Source: Echinometra lucunter
Taxonomy: Eukaryota; Echinodermata; Echinoidea; Camarodonta; Echinometridae
DNA length: 64,000 bases
Direction: 5' to 3'
Assembly: GCA_029962745.1 (NCBI GenBank)
Contig: CM057152.1
Coordinates: 28,053,361 to 28,117,360 of the forward strand
Within the stretch, counting starts at the first letter, position 1. Every line of letters starts with the position of its first letter. Under the pieces are notes generated by a model. That model did no database searches. It saw only the letters and a program-made list of their open reading frames with translations, and was not told the origin of the DNA. This document shows, piece after piece, positions 53,701-64,000 of this stretch. Made by a program: the position numbers and the translations under genes.

Positions 53701-56700
53701 TCAAAATTGTGTATCCCTTTTTTAATACCCACTACAATATAGGTTTTCCAGCGAAGACAGGACGGTTCTGTTGACTTCTTCTCTACTGGTCGGATTATAA
53801 AACGGTTTGGAAATATCTCTGCCGAGCACTGGCTTGGTAACGATAATATTCATCGCGTATCCACCCAGAAGACGTATGATTTACGGGTTGATCTCGAAGA
53901 CTTCGAGGGACAGACCCGCTATGCCGTCTACACAGAATTTAGCATTGCCAACAGGACCGCTAAATACATCCTGACGATCGGAGAATATTCCGGAAACGCT
54001 GGTGAGTCTTTTTAGATGTTACCTTGAGATGGCGGTGCCCGATGCAAACAATAAAATCCATTCCTCCCCCTCCTTTTTTCCAAGACGGATAACGCAAAAA
54101 CACTACATGGCGCTTTGTGTAAATAATTTTGTAATAATAATTTGTAACCTAGATAGCACAGCAAAAAAGTAATTTCTTACAAAATTTGCCCCGAGAAAAA
54201 ATTTGCTACTAAGCACAACAGTCGAGCGTTTAAGAATTTTTTATCAAATTCTGGACATGGACTATCACGAAACAAAATATTTGAGGTATAATAATCCATG
54301 CATTATTGGTGTTCATTAAATGGTGAGCATTATATGACACCTAAATCCCTAAATAGATCCTTGACATTTGATTGGTTGTTTGATATTGATCATTTGTCCC
54401 ATTTTTGTCTCGCTCACCAGAGGTGAAGGCGAGACTTAGGGATCCAAATGGCGTCCGTCCGTCGTCCGTCGTCCGTCCGTCACAAATGTTAAAGTTTACT
54501 TGCAGACTCTCTTATGACGCATAACTTGGCAACTGCTGGTCCAATTGCAACCAAACTTGGGTGGTAGATGCACTAGGGGTACCATTATGTTGCGGTGCTG
54601 TCGAGGTCACATGGTGGGGACGAAGGTCATTTGAGGTCACATTGTCATAGTGTACCTGCAAGACTCTTTTACATACGTTAAAGTGTACCTGCAAGACTCT
54701 CTTATGATACATAACTTGGTAACTGTTGGTCCAATGGCAACCAAACTTGGGTGATAGATGCACTATGGGTAACATCATGCTGTGGTGCTGTTGGAGGTCA
54801 CATGGTGAGGTCAAAGGTCATTTGAGGTCAAATGTTAGAGTTTACCTGCAAGACTCTCTAATGACACATAACTTTGCAACCGTTGCTACCTTTTCAACTA
54901 AACTTGGGTCATAGATGCACTTGGGGGACCTTCATGTTATAGCGGCATCGGATGTCACATGGTAAGGTCAAAGGTCATTTTATTTCAAGCGTTAAAGTTT
55001 ACCTGCAAGACTCTCTTATGACACATAACTTGACAACTGTTGGTCCAATGGCAACCAAACTTGGGTCATAGATGCACTTGGGGGACCTTCATGTTATTGT
55101 GGCATCGGATGTCACATGGTAAGGTCAAAGGTCATTTGAGGTCAAATGTTAGAGTTTACTTGAAGAATATCTCTTATGACACATAACTTGACAACGTTTG
55201 GTCCAATGGCAACCAAACTTGGGTCATAGATGCACTTGGGGGACCTTCATGTTATAGTGACATCGGATGTCACATGGTAAGGTCAAGGTCATTTTATTTC
55301 AAATGTTAAAGTTTACCTGCAAGACTCTCTTATGACACAAAACTTGACAACTGTTGATCCAGTGGCAACCAAACTTGGGTGATAGATTGCACTAGGGGTA
55401 ATTACATCATGGTGTGGTGCTGTCGGAGGTCACATGGTGAGGTCAAAGGTCATTTGAAGTCAAATGTTAGAGTTTACTTGCAAGACTCTCTTATGACAAA
55501 TAACTTTGTGACCGTTGCTCCCTTTTCAACTAAACTTGGGTCAAAGAGCACTTGGGGGACCTCATGTTATAGTGGCATCGGCAGGGGCGTAACAGGTACC
55601 TGTTATCAGGGGGGGGGGGCAGAGCCCAAAATTTCGGGGTAACTAGTCTATGTCTAGAATCTGTGGCGTAGCTAGGACTGCATTTTAAGAGGACGTTAGT
55701 TCTCCACTGGCGTAAATCCAATTTGAGGAGTGGGGGATGAAAAACTTGTTTAACGATTTTTTTTTCCCTGTCACACACATTTTCATAACTATTTTGCGAG
55801 CGAGCGAAGCGAGCGAGCCAAAAATAACCACTTTTCTCGATTTTAATTGCATTTTTGGATAGAAATCCTAAGATTTTGACGAGCGAGCAAAGCGAGAGAG
55901 CCCAAAATAACCACTTTTTTGTTTTCAATAGCATTTTCAAATAGAAATTCTAAAATATATTGGTTGTTTATGATAGATATTCAGAATTGTTACTTAATGA
56001 TTAATTGAAATATATTTTCTTCCTTAAAAAGTGTGTCTGCATGGGGGGGGGGGGGGAAATTTGTACCCCACCCCCCCCCCTCCCCCAAGTGAGGGTGATA
56101 GATCCCCCTACTCCCTGGAATTTACGCCAATGTAGTGCTTCCTAGAGAGGAGGGTGCAGGGATGGGGGGAGTTTCCCCCCTCCCGCGCAAAGCTCCGAAG
56201 CTTTCTTTGAATTATCAGTTGTCGGTAATAAAGTCTATCTTCTGCGGCGTAACTAGGATTTCATTTTAGGAGGACGGTAGTGCTCCCTTGGGGGGGGGAG
56301 GTGCAGGGAGGGGGGAGTTTCCCCTTAGCTCCGGCGTTTTTGCGCTGTCAGTTCCCGCTCTTCTTATGCTCTCTGCCTGTTATGGGGTGGGGGACATATG
56401 CATAGCCAAAAATTTCCCGGTAATTAAGTCTAGAATCAGTGGTGTAATTCTCTGCCTGTTTTCTCGGGGAGGGGGGGGGGGGGGGGGTCAGAGCCAAAAA
56501 TTTCCTGGTAACTAAGTCTAGAATAGAATATGCGGAGGTGAGGCCCGCACCTCGAGTTGCTTGTTGTGAAGCCCTTAGCGGGTGGGTCCCAGGGTTCTGG
56601 CTTAGGGCCCCTGATGGAGGTCTACAGGGAAAGTCACTGCGGGGGAGCCCCCGGAAACTCCGGGGTTTTGGTACAAAATTTCCCTCATTTCTTCTGTTTC

Positions 56701-58523
56701 ATTTTGCTTTCTTCTCTTTTCCCCCTTTTCCCTCTCTCTCTTCTTCTTTCTCCCCTTTCTCCTTTTTTATTTCCCTTCTCCTTCTTCCTTTCCCTTTCTC
56801 CTTCTTCCTTTCCCTTTCTCCTTTCTTTCCCTTTCTCCTTCTTTCTTTTCCTTTCTTCTTCTTTCTTTCCTTCCCTTTCTTCTTCTTCCTTTCCCTTTCT
56901 CCCTTCCTTTTTCTTCCTTTCCCTTCCTTTCATTTTTTCCCGTTGGTTTGGTGGATTTCCCGCTGAAATCCTTCGGGGGGCACTCTGCCCCCCTGCCCCC
57001 CCCCCCCGGTTTTTTACGCCACTGGGCATCGGATATCACATGGTAAGGTCAAAGGTCATTTTATTTCAAACGTTAAAGTTTACCTGCAAGACTCTCTTAT
57101 GACACATAACTTGGGTGATAGATGCACTAGGGGTAACATCATGTTGTGGTGCTGTCGGAGGTCACATGGTGAGGTCAAATGTTAGAGTTTACTTGCAATA
57201 TATACTCTCTTATGACAAATAACTTTGCAACCGTTGCTCCGTTTTCAAATGAACTTGGGTCATAGATGCACTTGGGGGACCTTCATGTTATAGCGGCATC
57301 GGATGTCACATGGTAAGGTCAAAGGTCATTTTATTTCAAACGTTAAAGTTTACATACAAGACTCTCTTATGACACATAACTTGACAACTGTTGGTCCAAT
57401 GGCAACCAAACTTGGGTGATAGATGCACTAGGGGTAACATCATGTTGTGGTGCTGTCGGAGGTCACATGGTGAGGTCAAATGTTAGAGTTTACTTGCAAG
57501 ACTCTCTTATGACAAATAACTTTGCAACCGTTGCTCCGTTTTCAACTAAACTTGGGTCATAGATGTACTTGGGAGACTTTCATGTTAATAGTGGTATCAG
57601 AGGGGTACATTCATGCTATTGTGCCGTCAGGTCACATGGTAAGTTTAAAGGTCATTTTAGGTCAAACATTAAAGTTTACCTGCAAGACTTTTTTGTGCCA
57701 TCAAACTTGGTTAGGGATGTACTTGGGGAAACTTTCGTGTTATTTAGTCACGGGTGGGCGAGACACAATTTTGCTTGTACTATTACGTCATCATTCATGC
57801 AATTGTGGCTCAATTTACCGTGCATTCTTGAATCCATTCGATTTGCTCCATTTGCACGCACGCAGAGGGCCCGGCACTTTGGCCCGGCACACTACGTACG
57901 TAAAACGCTTGTGTTTGCAGTGTGCATGCGATCAAGCACATTGACGGACAGCGTGTCATTAGGCATGTTAGGTGTCATATAATACAAATAATAAATGTTT
58001 TTTCATTCGTGCAATGGACAGAATATTTCATTCGGTGAAAGATGAAATAATTGATCCATTCAACTCGGCTGCGCCTCGTTGAATGGATCATTTCATCTTT
58101 CACCTCATGAAATATTCTGTCCATTGAACTATAATTTTCAACATGGCAAGAGTCAGTTACCCCATATACAAAATTTGTGGCAATTTAAAGGGGGGTAGAC
58201 TACTGGCTTTAATCCATTTAGTGAGAAGTAAGTAATTAGAGGTATACTCTCCTGTTGTACACTCAGGTGAATCACTGACAGAACGTTCCGCGAATCAGGC
58301 ATTCAGCACGAGGGACCGTGATAATGATATAGACTATTCTAAGAGTTGCGCTACCGCTTACACTGGAGCGTGGTGGTATGGGAGTTGCCACTTTGCCAAC
58401 CTCAACGGTCAATATCTTCAAGGTGCAACGACTAATATGCACGCAAAAGGTGTGGTCTGGAGTTCCTGGCACGGCTTGGATTACTCACTCAAGAAGACGG
58501 AGATGAAGATTCGTCCAGTGTAA
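50716..58523 (+). CDS. Secreted EGF plus fibrinogen-domain lectin (FReD), about 340 residues
   Basis: Exons: 50716-50981, 52203-52310, 52967-53096, 53743-54001, 58267-58523, with good GT/AG borders. Exon 1 gives a signal peptide ([18 protein letters not shown]) and a Cys-rich module beginning [20 protein letters not shown]. Exon 2 is one EGF-like domain (six Cys, [12 protein letters not shown] start). Exons 3-5 form a full fibrinogen C-terminal domain: [48 protein letters not shown] (calcium-site acidic residues), [11 protein letters not shown], and the end KTEMKIRPV. Such ficolin/tachylectin-like proteins are secreted and bind sugars or acetyl groups on microbes; that role is inferred. Exon 1 has one base too many near the CCC at 50880-50882 and exon 3 one too few near 52994-53003; splice phases fit only after allowing for these. 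The TAA stop is at 58521-58523. Confidence 0.93.
50982..52202 (+). other. Lectin intron 1
   Basis: No exon seen. AT-rich sequence with a TATACATG-rich segment at 51747-51780. The block 51300-51660 has the look of an intronic repeat (ATGCTCACTCATGCATGTC words) but no second copy was found in the window. Confidence 0.5.
52727..52896. mobile_element. 170-bp MITE in lectin intron 2
   Basis: Left CATCTGGGTCCCGATGCATA and AAAACTTACCAT are mirrored by ATGGTAACTTT-like and GGTAAGTTTTATGAAACGGG to the end CCAGATG. Further inverted words ACCATGGTAACC and GGTTTCCATGGTAGG lie inside. No coding capacity. Confidence 0.8.
53097..53742 (+). other. Lectin intron 3, nothing recognised
   Basis: AT-rich intron of about 650 bases between the first two fibrinogen-domain exons. 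No repeats or exons seen. Confidence 0.6.
54406..57765. repeat. TIR-bounded satellite in lectin intron 4
   Basis: The block opens with TGTCTCGCTCACC and closes with GGTGGGCGAGACA, near-perfect inverted complements. Between them lie about eleven units of roughly 155 bp, each with ACTCTCTTATGACACATAAC, GCAACCAAACTTGGGT, AGATGCACT and then CACATGGTGAGGTCAAAGGT. The start carries CCGTCCGTCGTCCGTC. So it behaves like a transposable element whose interior has expanded as a satellite. It is interrupted by the hAT-like element at 55582-57024. Confidence 0.85.
55582..57024. mobile_element. 1.44-kb hAT-like element with 8-bp target duplication
   Basis: Begins CAGGGGCGTAAC and ends TTACGCCACTG. The 8-mer GGCATCGG is present directly before (55574-55581) and directly after (57025-57032), and one copy of GGCATCGG occurs at the same place in neighbouring satellite units, so the empty site is known. 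The interior is low-complexity: G runs, C runs, a CTTTCCC tract (56690-56940) and several internal copies of GGCGTA(G/A)CTAGGA resembling its own end. No transposase. Confidence 0.92.
58012..58126. repeat. Near-perfect palindrome of 115 bp
   Basis: CAATGGACAGAATATTTCAT and following GTGAAAGATGAAAT..GATCCATTCAAC are mirrored by GTTGAATGGATCATTTCATC to GAAATATTCTGTCCATTG around a 13-base centre. It lies in the lectin intron, about 140 bases before the last exon. Confidence 0.9.
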
Positions 58524-58690
58524 ACAAACGCATAGAACTGAGAACTTTGCGAATCAAAGCAGAGACGGCAGAGTCAAAGGGACAACCTTTTTTCTGTTAA
58601 CATGATAAACACTACTTGCAAAAATTAAACTTGTGACAACTTCAAATAGCCCCGTCACCTTTAGAAATGTGCGGACTTTACAATGGCTTA

Positions 58691-58958
58691 CACTATGAAC
58701 ATGACGGACAAAGAAAGCGGATAAAATAAACAACCCCTCATTCTACCCTTCACAATGGTTCTGGTAGTCAAAAGAATATCCCTTCACAGCTATTATGTTT
58801 AATCAGTAGTTCCAGGTGAATATGCATGTGACACCCGTCCCAAATATTTCAGATAATAGCTGTGAAGGGATGTTCTTTTGACTACCAGAACCATTGTGAT
58901 GGGTAGAATGAGAGGTTGTTTATTTTGTCCGCTTTCTTTGTCCGTCATGTTCATAGTG
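58691..58958. repeat. Long hairpin (two arms of about 107 bp) after the lectin stop
   Basis: Arms 58691-58797 and 58852-58958 are inverted copies with few mismatches: CACTATGAACATGACGGACA and TGTCCGTCATGTTCATAGTG at the base, CCTTCACAGCTATTA and TAATAGCTGTGAAGG at the tip. The loop is about 54 bases. The left arm contains AATAAA at 58725-58730, about 200 bases after the TAA stop. Probably a foldback element lying in the 3' UTR. Confidence 0.9.
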
Positions 58959-59418
58959 TTATTAGGTAATCCGAACATGATTTGTATGGGCAGTACAATA
59001 GGCTTTAGAAATTGCACTTGAGCTGATTTTTCGAAAGTAGTTTTTATCGTGTTTTTTGTAAACAAAAAGACGTTAGAAGCCTTCTAAAATAATAACATTG
59101 CCTTCATTTTCACACATAAGTGTACTTTATTCAGTGTTGAATATAAAAGGGGGTCCTTCAAAAAGTCATCATCTACGTTCTGTTAATTACAACGCCCACT
59201 GTCCTATAACAATTGGAATTATGAGTGATTTCGCTTATTCAGTTATTTTCGTATTATTCTAAATTTCAATTCTATTATTGGTATATAAAAACACTGAACT
59301 GCTAGGAACTGAACTGTTATGAAATCATTCAACTTGTATGTCCGCTTTTAACCATGGTTTCTGAAATTATTCTTCATCCTTATATCTGTAAAAATTTGTA
59401 TTTAAATAGGTTTGTTTG

Positions 59419-60713
59419 TTCAGTTATGCATGTATCAAGCTTTGTAATTGAAATTGAAATTAGCGCATTGAGTGCATTCAAGGTTGCTTCCTCATTTGTT
59501 ATAAAAATAATTTATGACATTGGATGATCTGCTGGAATGGAAATGGCGTTTATTCATCTAGTATACACACCGCACAAAAAGTAACTAACCATTCCGTCTT
59601 TTGATCATAGCTCAAATTATGGTGTGTTGTATCGGACAACTTTTGAGAAAATTTGATCGAAAATTGAATTCCAAACATTTTGACACTTCATTAATTTGGT
59701 TGAAATCGAATAAGGAATGTGAGCGCAATGACGATTCATATGCAAATACCCCAAAATAAAAGTTGCAGCAATCTCTATTGATGTGGCATTCTCTATTTAA
59801 AGAATTGATTCTGGCTGTCAACTTCATCTCTTTGTATTTCTGACAATATAGGGTATAAACAAAAACACAGAGGTGGTCTTCTTTAACCCATAGCAGTACA
59901 GAGCTTTCTTGAGGTCTAAACTAATAATCTTCAATCCTCAAATTGTCAATACAAATTATTTGTTTCCACATTTACATAGCTTGGAAAAAATAAATATGGA
60001 TATGACATAAACCAAAATGAAATATAATTGTAAAATTGAATCAGAAATTGCCAATTTGAACACAGAAATAGTGATTATATTATTCACTGCGTTGCCAATT
60101 TAAAGAGTTTAATAATTAGTTACACTTAAACTGATCTAATTTGAGAACGCCATACCATACAGCGATGGGAACGGGCTCAAATTTATCAGTGCATTTTTCT
60201 CTTTCTGCCCATGTATGATATGTACTGCCCAACATTCTGGACCAACAGATACTGCAAAAGCGTCTCCTAAAGGTGACACTGTACCTCTATGGGTTAAATG
60301 ACAGTCAAAACATGTGCCAATTAAAGTCATTCCAAATGGATGAGGCAGTGGATGTCCGGCAAGGAAAAGTGTCAGCGCTCAAAAGGATGCCTAGGTTGTC
60401 TGTCCGGCAAGATGCCATCTCTCATTTTCACATAATCTAGGCATCCCCTTGATATGAGCGCTGACACACTTTTCCTTGCCGGATACATTCATTGCCTCAT
60501 GCATTTGGAATGACTTTAATTTATTTGTTCAGTTATGCATGTATCAAGCTTTGTAACTGTTATTAGTATGTAACTGGAAAGTGAATTGTCATCAATTGAA
60601 ATTAGCGCATTGAGTGCAGTCAAGGTTGCCTCCTCATTTGTTATTAAAGTAATTTATCACATTGTATGATCTGCATGATCTGTTGGAATGGAAATGGCGT
60701 TTATTCGAATAGT
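59419..60713. repeat. Direct duplication flanking a foldback-bearing segment
   Basis: 59419-59563 and 60527-60713 share GTTCAGTTATGCATGTATCA, AGCGCATTGAGTGCA(T/G)TCAA and GGAATGGAAATGGCGTTTAT, with a 40-base insertion in the second copy. Between them lie about 960 bases including the hairpin at 60319-60521. No gene is recognised. Confidence 0.8.
60319..60521. repeat. Foldback hairpin
   Basis: AATTAAAGTCATTCCAAATG and GGCAAGGAAAAGTGTCAGCG are mirrored by CGCTGACACACTTTTCCTTG and CATTTGGAATGACTTTAATT. Arms of about 75-80 bases with interruptions, loop of about 40. A non-coding foldback element. Confidence 0.85.
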
Positions 60714-61654
60714 ATATTCCGATGCATTCAATGCTTGAAACAATAACTCATCGCTTTCATTGATCTGCTTGAATTTGAACTCTGATCAATTCGATATTCA
60801 GTATATTCATGTACAAAAGTTCAAATCTACAGTTCTTTGAAAATCGAATTCACTCAATTTCCACAAATATTCCACACTATTTTCTTATCCCTTGATATTA
60901 ACCGGCCCATTGGACAGTCGTCGTTCTTCTTCGTTTCAGTTAATAAGTGCTTATCGTTAGAATATTCGTCGAGGTAAATACTTAACAGATGAGGAATTAT
61001 CTCCTTCTAAAAGATGAATCCAGTGCAATAACTTTAGATAATTGGTTTTATTGTTATTTTAGTTTTTTAAACCACATAGATGCATGAAGGGAGGGGAGGG
61101 GACTGAATTACCTGTTCAGAAACAGAAGTCGTTGATTTGATGGAGAAAGGACCTCTTTCGAAAGCTAGGAAGAAGCAACTTGTGTGTGCACTTCGTAGAT
61201 ATTAAAACTGAACAAAGAGCTTCATGGTTTGTTGTCAAAAGATACCATTCACCGCGCATCCTAATACCAACCACTATGTCGTCATGGGGCAAAAACTTTT
61301 GGCCAATCAGAATGCGGCCGCGGTAAAGTTCAACCTATGAGTTCAAGTATGTCGCGTCGTCATAGGGAAAAAAAAAGTTTTGGCCAATCAGGGAAGCGTT
61401 TCATCAACTTGTCTTGTCAGTGGTTTTTACCGACAAATTCGCTCTCAGCCGAGCAGATGCAAGGATTTCAGTACTTATAACAGTTGTCGGTAAAAAATCA
61501 CGGACAGGACACTGTCTTTTAGATTCAGAATGCAGTAAAGCCAGTCAAATTCAGCGGCTGGAGTTGCTAATATTATTACGTCACAGTGACACCGGTGCAA
61601 AGTGCACAATCGTTTTTCGGCGTAATCAAAATGATTTAAATCGAAATAAGATGA

Positions 61655-63450
61655 AAAACTCTTTTCTTATATAAAAAAAGTTGAAAAGTACAAACTCAAA
61701 GGATTACTGGAATATGATAAATAAGAAAAAGCAGAGTTCTGTCAATTCTCAAAACTTAACGGAGCAAGACTTTTTAGATCATTTCAAAAGTCTAGGAAAG
61801 AATGAAAATCAATCAAATGATTTGAATATTAATTTTGATGCTGATATTGAAGACAATTTTAATGAAGAATTTAATAGATTAATACTGAAGAATCCGAAGT
61901 CGTCAAACAGCTGAAGCGATTGAAAAAAATGATAAATCTCAGTTTTTATATAGCGCAAATTACAGCCTCTAAGCGCTAAATAAGATAAACTCTTTTCTTA
62001 TATTAAAAAAAAAGTTAAAAAGTACAAACCCAAAGGATTACTGGAATACGATAAACAAGAAAAAGAAGAGTTCTGTCAACTCTCAAAACTTGACGGCGCA
62101 AGACTTTTTAGATCATTTCAAAGGTCTAGGAAAGGATGAAAATCAATCAAATGATCCGAATATTAATTTTGATGCTGATATTGAAGACAATTCTAATGAA
62201 GAATTTGAATAGATTAATAATGAAGAATCTGAAGTCGTCAAACAGCTGAAGCGATTGAAAAAAATGATAAATCTCTGGAGCTTGATGTGATTGCCAATGA
62301 ATAATTGAAAAATATTTCGAACTGAGAGGTTTGTTACCTTAATCACCGAATTATTCAATATTGTCTTTGATAATGGAATTGTTCCGGTAGAATGGGTGAA
62401 CGGTCTCATAAAACCGTTGTATAAAGGCAAAGGTTTCCCAGATTCAGGTGATAATTCTAGAGGAATATTGGAATAACATTTTTAAGTTGTGTGGGAAAGC
62501 TTTTCATTGCAGTCTTATATGACAGAGTGTTTTATTTCACCGAGTCGAATGATATGTCAGGAGAAGAACAAGTTGGTTTCAAAAGTGGGTATTCAACTAT
62601 GGATCACGTGTTTTCACTGCATGTCATTCTTGAATGGTAAAGAAAACGGAAAGAGTTTATACTGCTATTGCAAATTATAAAAGGCATTATTGCCAACTTT
62701 GGCACCTATAACTGTAGATGCGCAGATGATACGCAGATGATACAGTTATGTTGGCTGAAACTGCCGAAGAGCTACAGCTGGCGCTTAATGCTTACTCTGC
62801 TCTAGAAGTTTAGATGATAATTGCCAACTTTTGCACATAACTGTAAATACATCAAAAACAAAGGCAGTTCTTTTTTTCTAGAGCAACGGTTAGGTAAAGA
62901 CCTATTTTTCGTTTTGGAAGAGACGAAATTGATGTTTGTGATGATTATGTTTATTTAGAAACAACCTTTAATTATAGTAGCAGTTTCAAAAAAGCTATAA
63001 ATCAACAGGTTTCAAAAACAAGAAGGGCATTGTTGTAATCTTTGATGATGTCATCATAGACACACAGCATAAAAGGCTGTGATATATTAAGCCAACATGC
63101 CTTTCAGTGCCTAACTTTCCTCTCAGTTTTTCCTCCATTTACTGCATGTATTTTCCTTCCTCTTTGATATTGATTCCTAGATACAGATGTGGAAATTGTA
63201 TTATATGTTCCTCGGTACTCATATACTTTAGTGTTCTTTCAGTAACTTGTATTCTGTTATTATGGGCGTTCCCAATACAAAGGTTTTGCTTTCCGGGTTT
63301 TCGCCTCCTTAGACATGTTAGAACTATTTACTGAATTATTTATTGTATCGTAATCTATGTATATCGCATTGTAAAAAACTATTATGTACATCTCGTTTTA
63401 CACATTGTACTGATGAGAAGGAAATAAATGTTAATTTCAATTTCAAATTT
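61655..63450 (+). pseudogene. Decayed LINE retrotransposon with RT remnants
   Basis: 61660-61925 and 61990-62280 are two copies of the same linker region upstream of RT (SKDYWNMINKKKQSSVNSQN, then DFLDHFKSLGKNENQSND). Next come RT fragments: ITELFNIVFDNGIVPVEW and IKPLYKGKG (62327-62440), GEEQVGFKSGYSTMDHVF (about 62560-62610), ADDTVMLAET-like sequence with the catalytic DD (about 62725-62790), and DYVYLETTFNYSSSFKKAIN (to about 63010). Frames change repeatedly and stops interrupt. The 3' end TAAATGTTAATTTCAATTTC near 63430 looks like a LINE tail repeat. A CR1/Jockey-like clade is my guess. Confidence 0.8.
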
Positions 63451-63594
63451 TGATTATTTGCAATGAAAAGAGAAAAATTTTCATTTTTCTTTTTCTTTTT
63501 AACATACACGCACATGTTGGAAACAATATGCCTATAGCACGTTAATTTATTTGATGTACGATAAAAGAGCAATGTAGATAAAATGCCTTGCTCA

Positions 63595-63662
63595 AGGGTA
63601 CAAGTGCCGTGCCGGGGATCGGACCCCCGATTCTCACTTTTCCAGTCAAGTGCCTTAATATA
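63595..63662. repeat. Dispersed repeat with pol III B-box-like core
   Basis: CTCAAGGGTACAAGTGCCGT, GGGGATCGGACCCCCGATTC and CAGTCAAGTGCCTTAAT form a recognisable repeat block; the palindromic GGGGATCGGACCCCC resembles a tRNA T-arm. Possibly a tRNA-derived repeat. Confidence 0.4.
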
Positions 63663-64000
63663 AAAAGAACAATAACAACCAGAGTTTTCATTCATTTCAT
63701 TTCTATTCTTTCAATGTAAATTTCAAGAAAGGCATTAAGGCGCACCTCAATGGGAGTATCGCCTTCCACAAAAAGTACAAGTTGGACAGGGAAGTGTTTC
63801 TTCTGTGGGGGGGGGGGGGGGCAGGTGTCTTAACTATTTAAAAAAAATAATAACTGATTTCATTATTTTTTTTTTTTTTTTATACCATAAGAACAAAACA
63901 AATGCGACATCGATTTCTTGTGGTTTTGGAGAAAGTAGTGGCATGCAAGGAAATGTCACTAATGTGTTCCAAATTGGGGACGGGGCTCGCCCAAAATAGT
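63663..64000. other. Right end of the window, nothing recognised
   Basis: Contains a G run (63807-63821) and a T run (63868-63882). No supported exon. Confidence 0.6.

Noticed and set aside
56538..57102. Open frames of 140-180 residues rich in Phe/Pro/Ser (plus) or Lys/Glu/Gly (minus)
   Set aside because: They are translations of a CTTTCCC tract inside the hAT-like element, open on several frames at once.
1..64000. CRISPR arrays, bacterial operons, rRNA genes
   Set aside because: Direct repeats here are tandem satellites or dispersed elements without regular spacers. Intron-rich genes show the DNA is animal nuclear DNA.

Overview
The window looks like draft genomic DNA from a marine deuterostome, most likely an echinoderm (probably sea urchin). 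It is AT-rich, has small phase-matched exons in kilobase introns, a secreted EGF plus fibrinogen-domain lectin, and very many terminal-inverted-repeat elements, foldbacks and intronic tandem arrays. The organism is inferred from this style, not proven. There are no operons, CRISPR arrays or bacterial features.

Three protein-coding genes are supported, mainly by splice sites whose phases agree from exon to exon. (1) A plus-strand gene at about 1.5-5.2 kb encodes a protein kinase with an N-terminal coiled coil and a Ser/Thr/Pro-rich linker. (2) A large minus-strand gene runs from 36158 down to 9724. I could assemble 17 coding exons; the product matches MTBP, the Treslin/TICRR partner in replication-origin firing, from end to end, including its C-terminal domain. 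It is tail-to-tail with the kinase gene. (3) A plus-strand gene at 50716-58523 encodes a secreted lectin: signal peptide, Cys-rich module, EGF domain and a complete fibrinogen C-terminal domain.

Most of the rest is repeats. MTBP introns carry MITEs, a 2.3 kb TIR element, tandem arrays, a hAT-like MITE with a perfect 8-bp target duplication, and (intron 1) a satellite array split by a foldback element. Just upstream of MTBP exon 1 lie a tRNA-like sequence, a long T tract and interstitial TTAGGG-type repeats. The 36.8-50.7 kb stretch is gene-poor: tandem arrays, a GACGTC-rich TIR element, TA microsatellites and a retroelement fragment. The last lectin intron holds a 3.4 kb TIR-bounded satellite, itself interrupted by a 1.44 kb hAT-like element. 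The right end holds foldbacks, a segmental duplication and a decayed LINE.

All three genes carry single-base frame breaks inside otherwise conserved exons, and both 500-N gaps are flanked by the same short sequence on each side. This points to assembly or consensus error rather than gene decay, and it matters for anyone using gene models from this scaffold.
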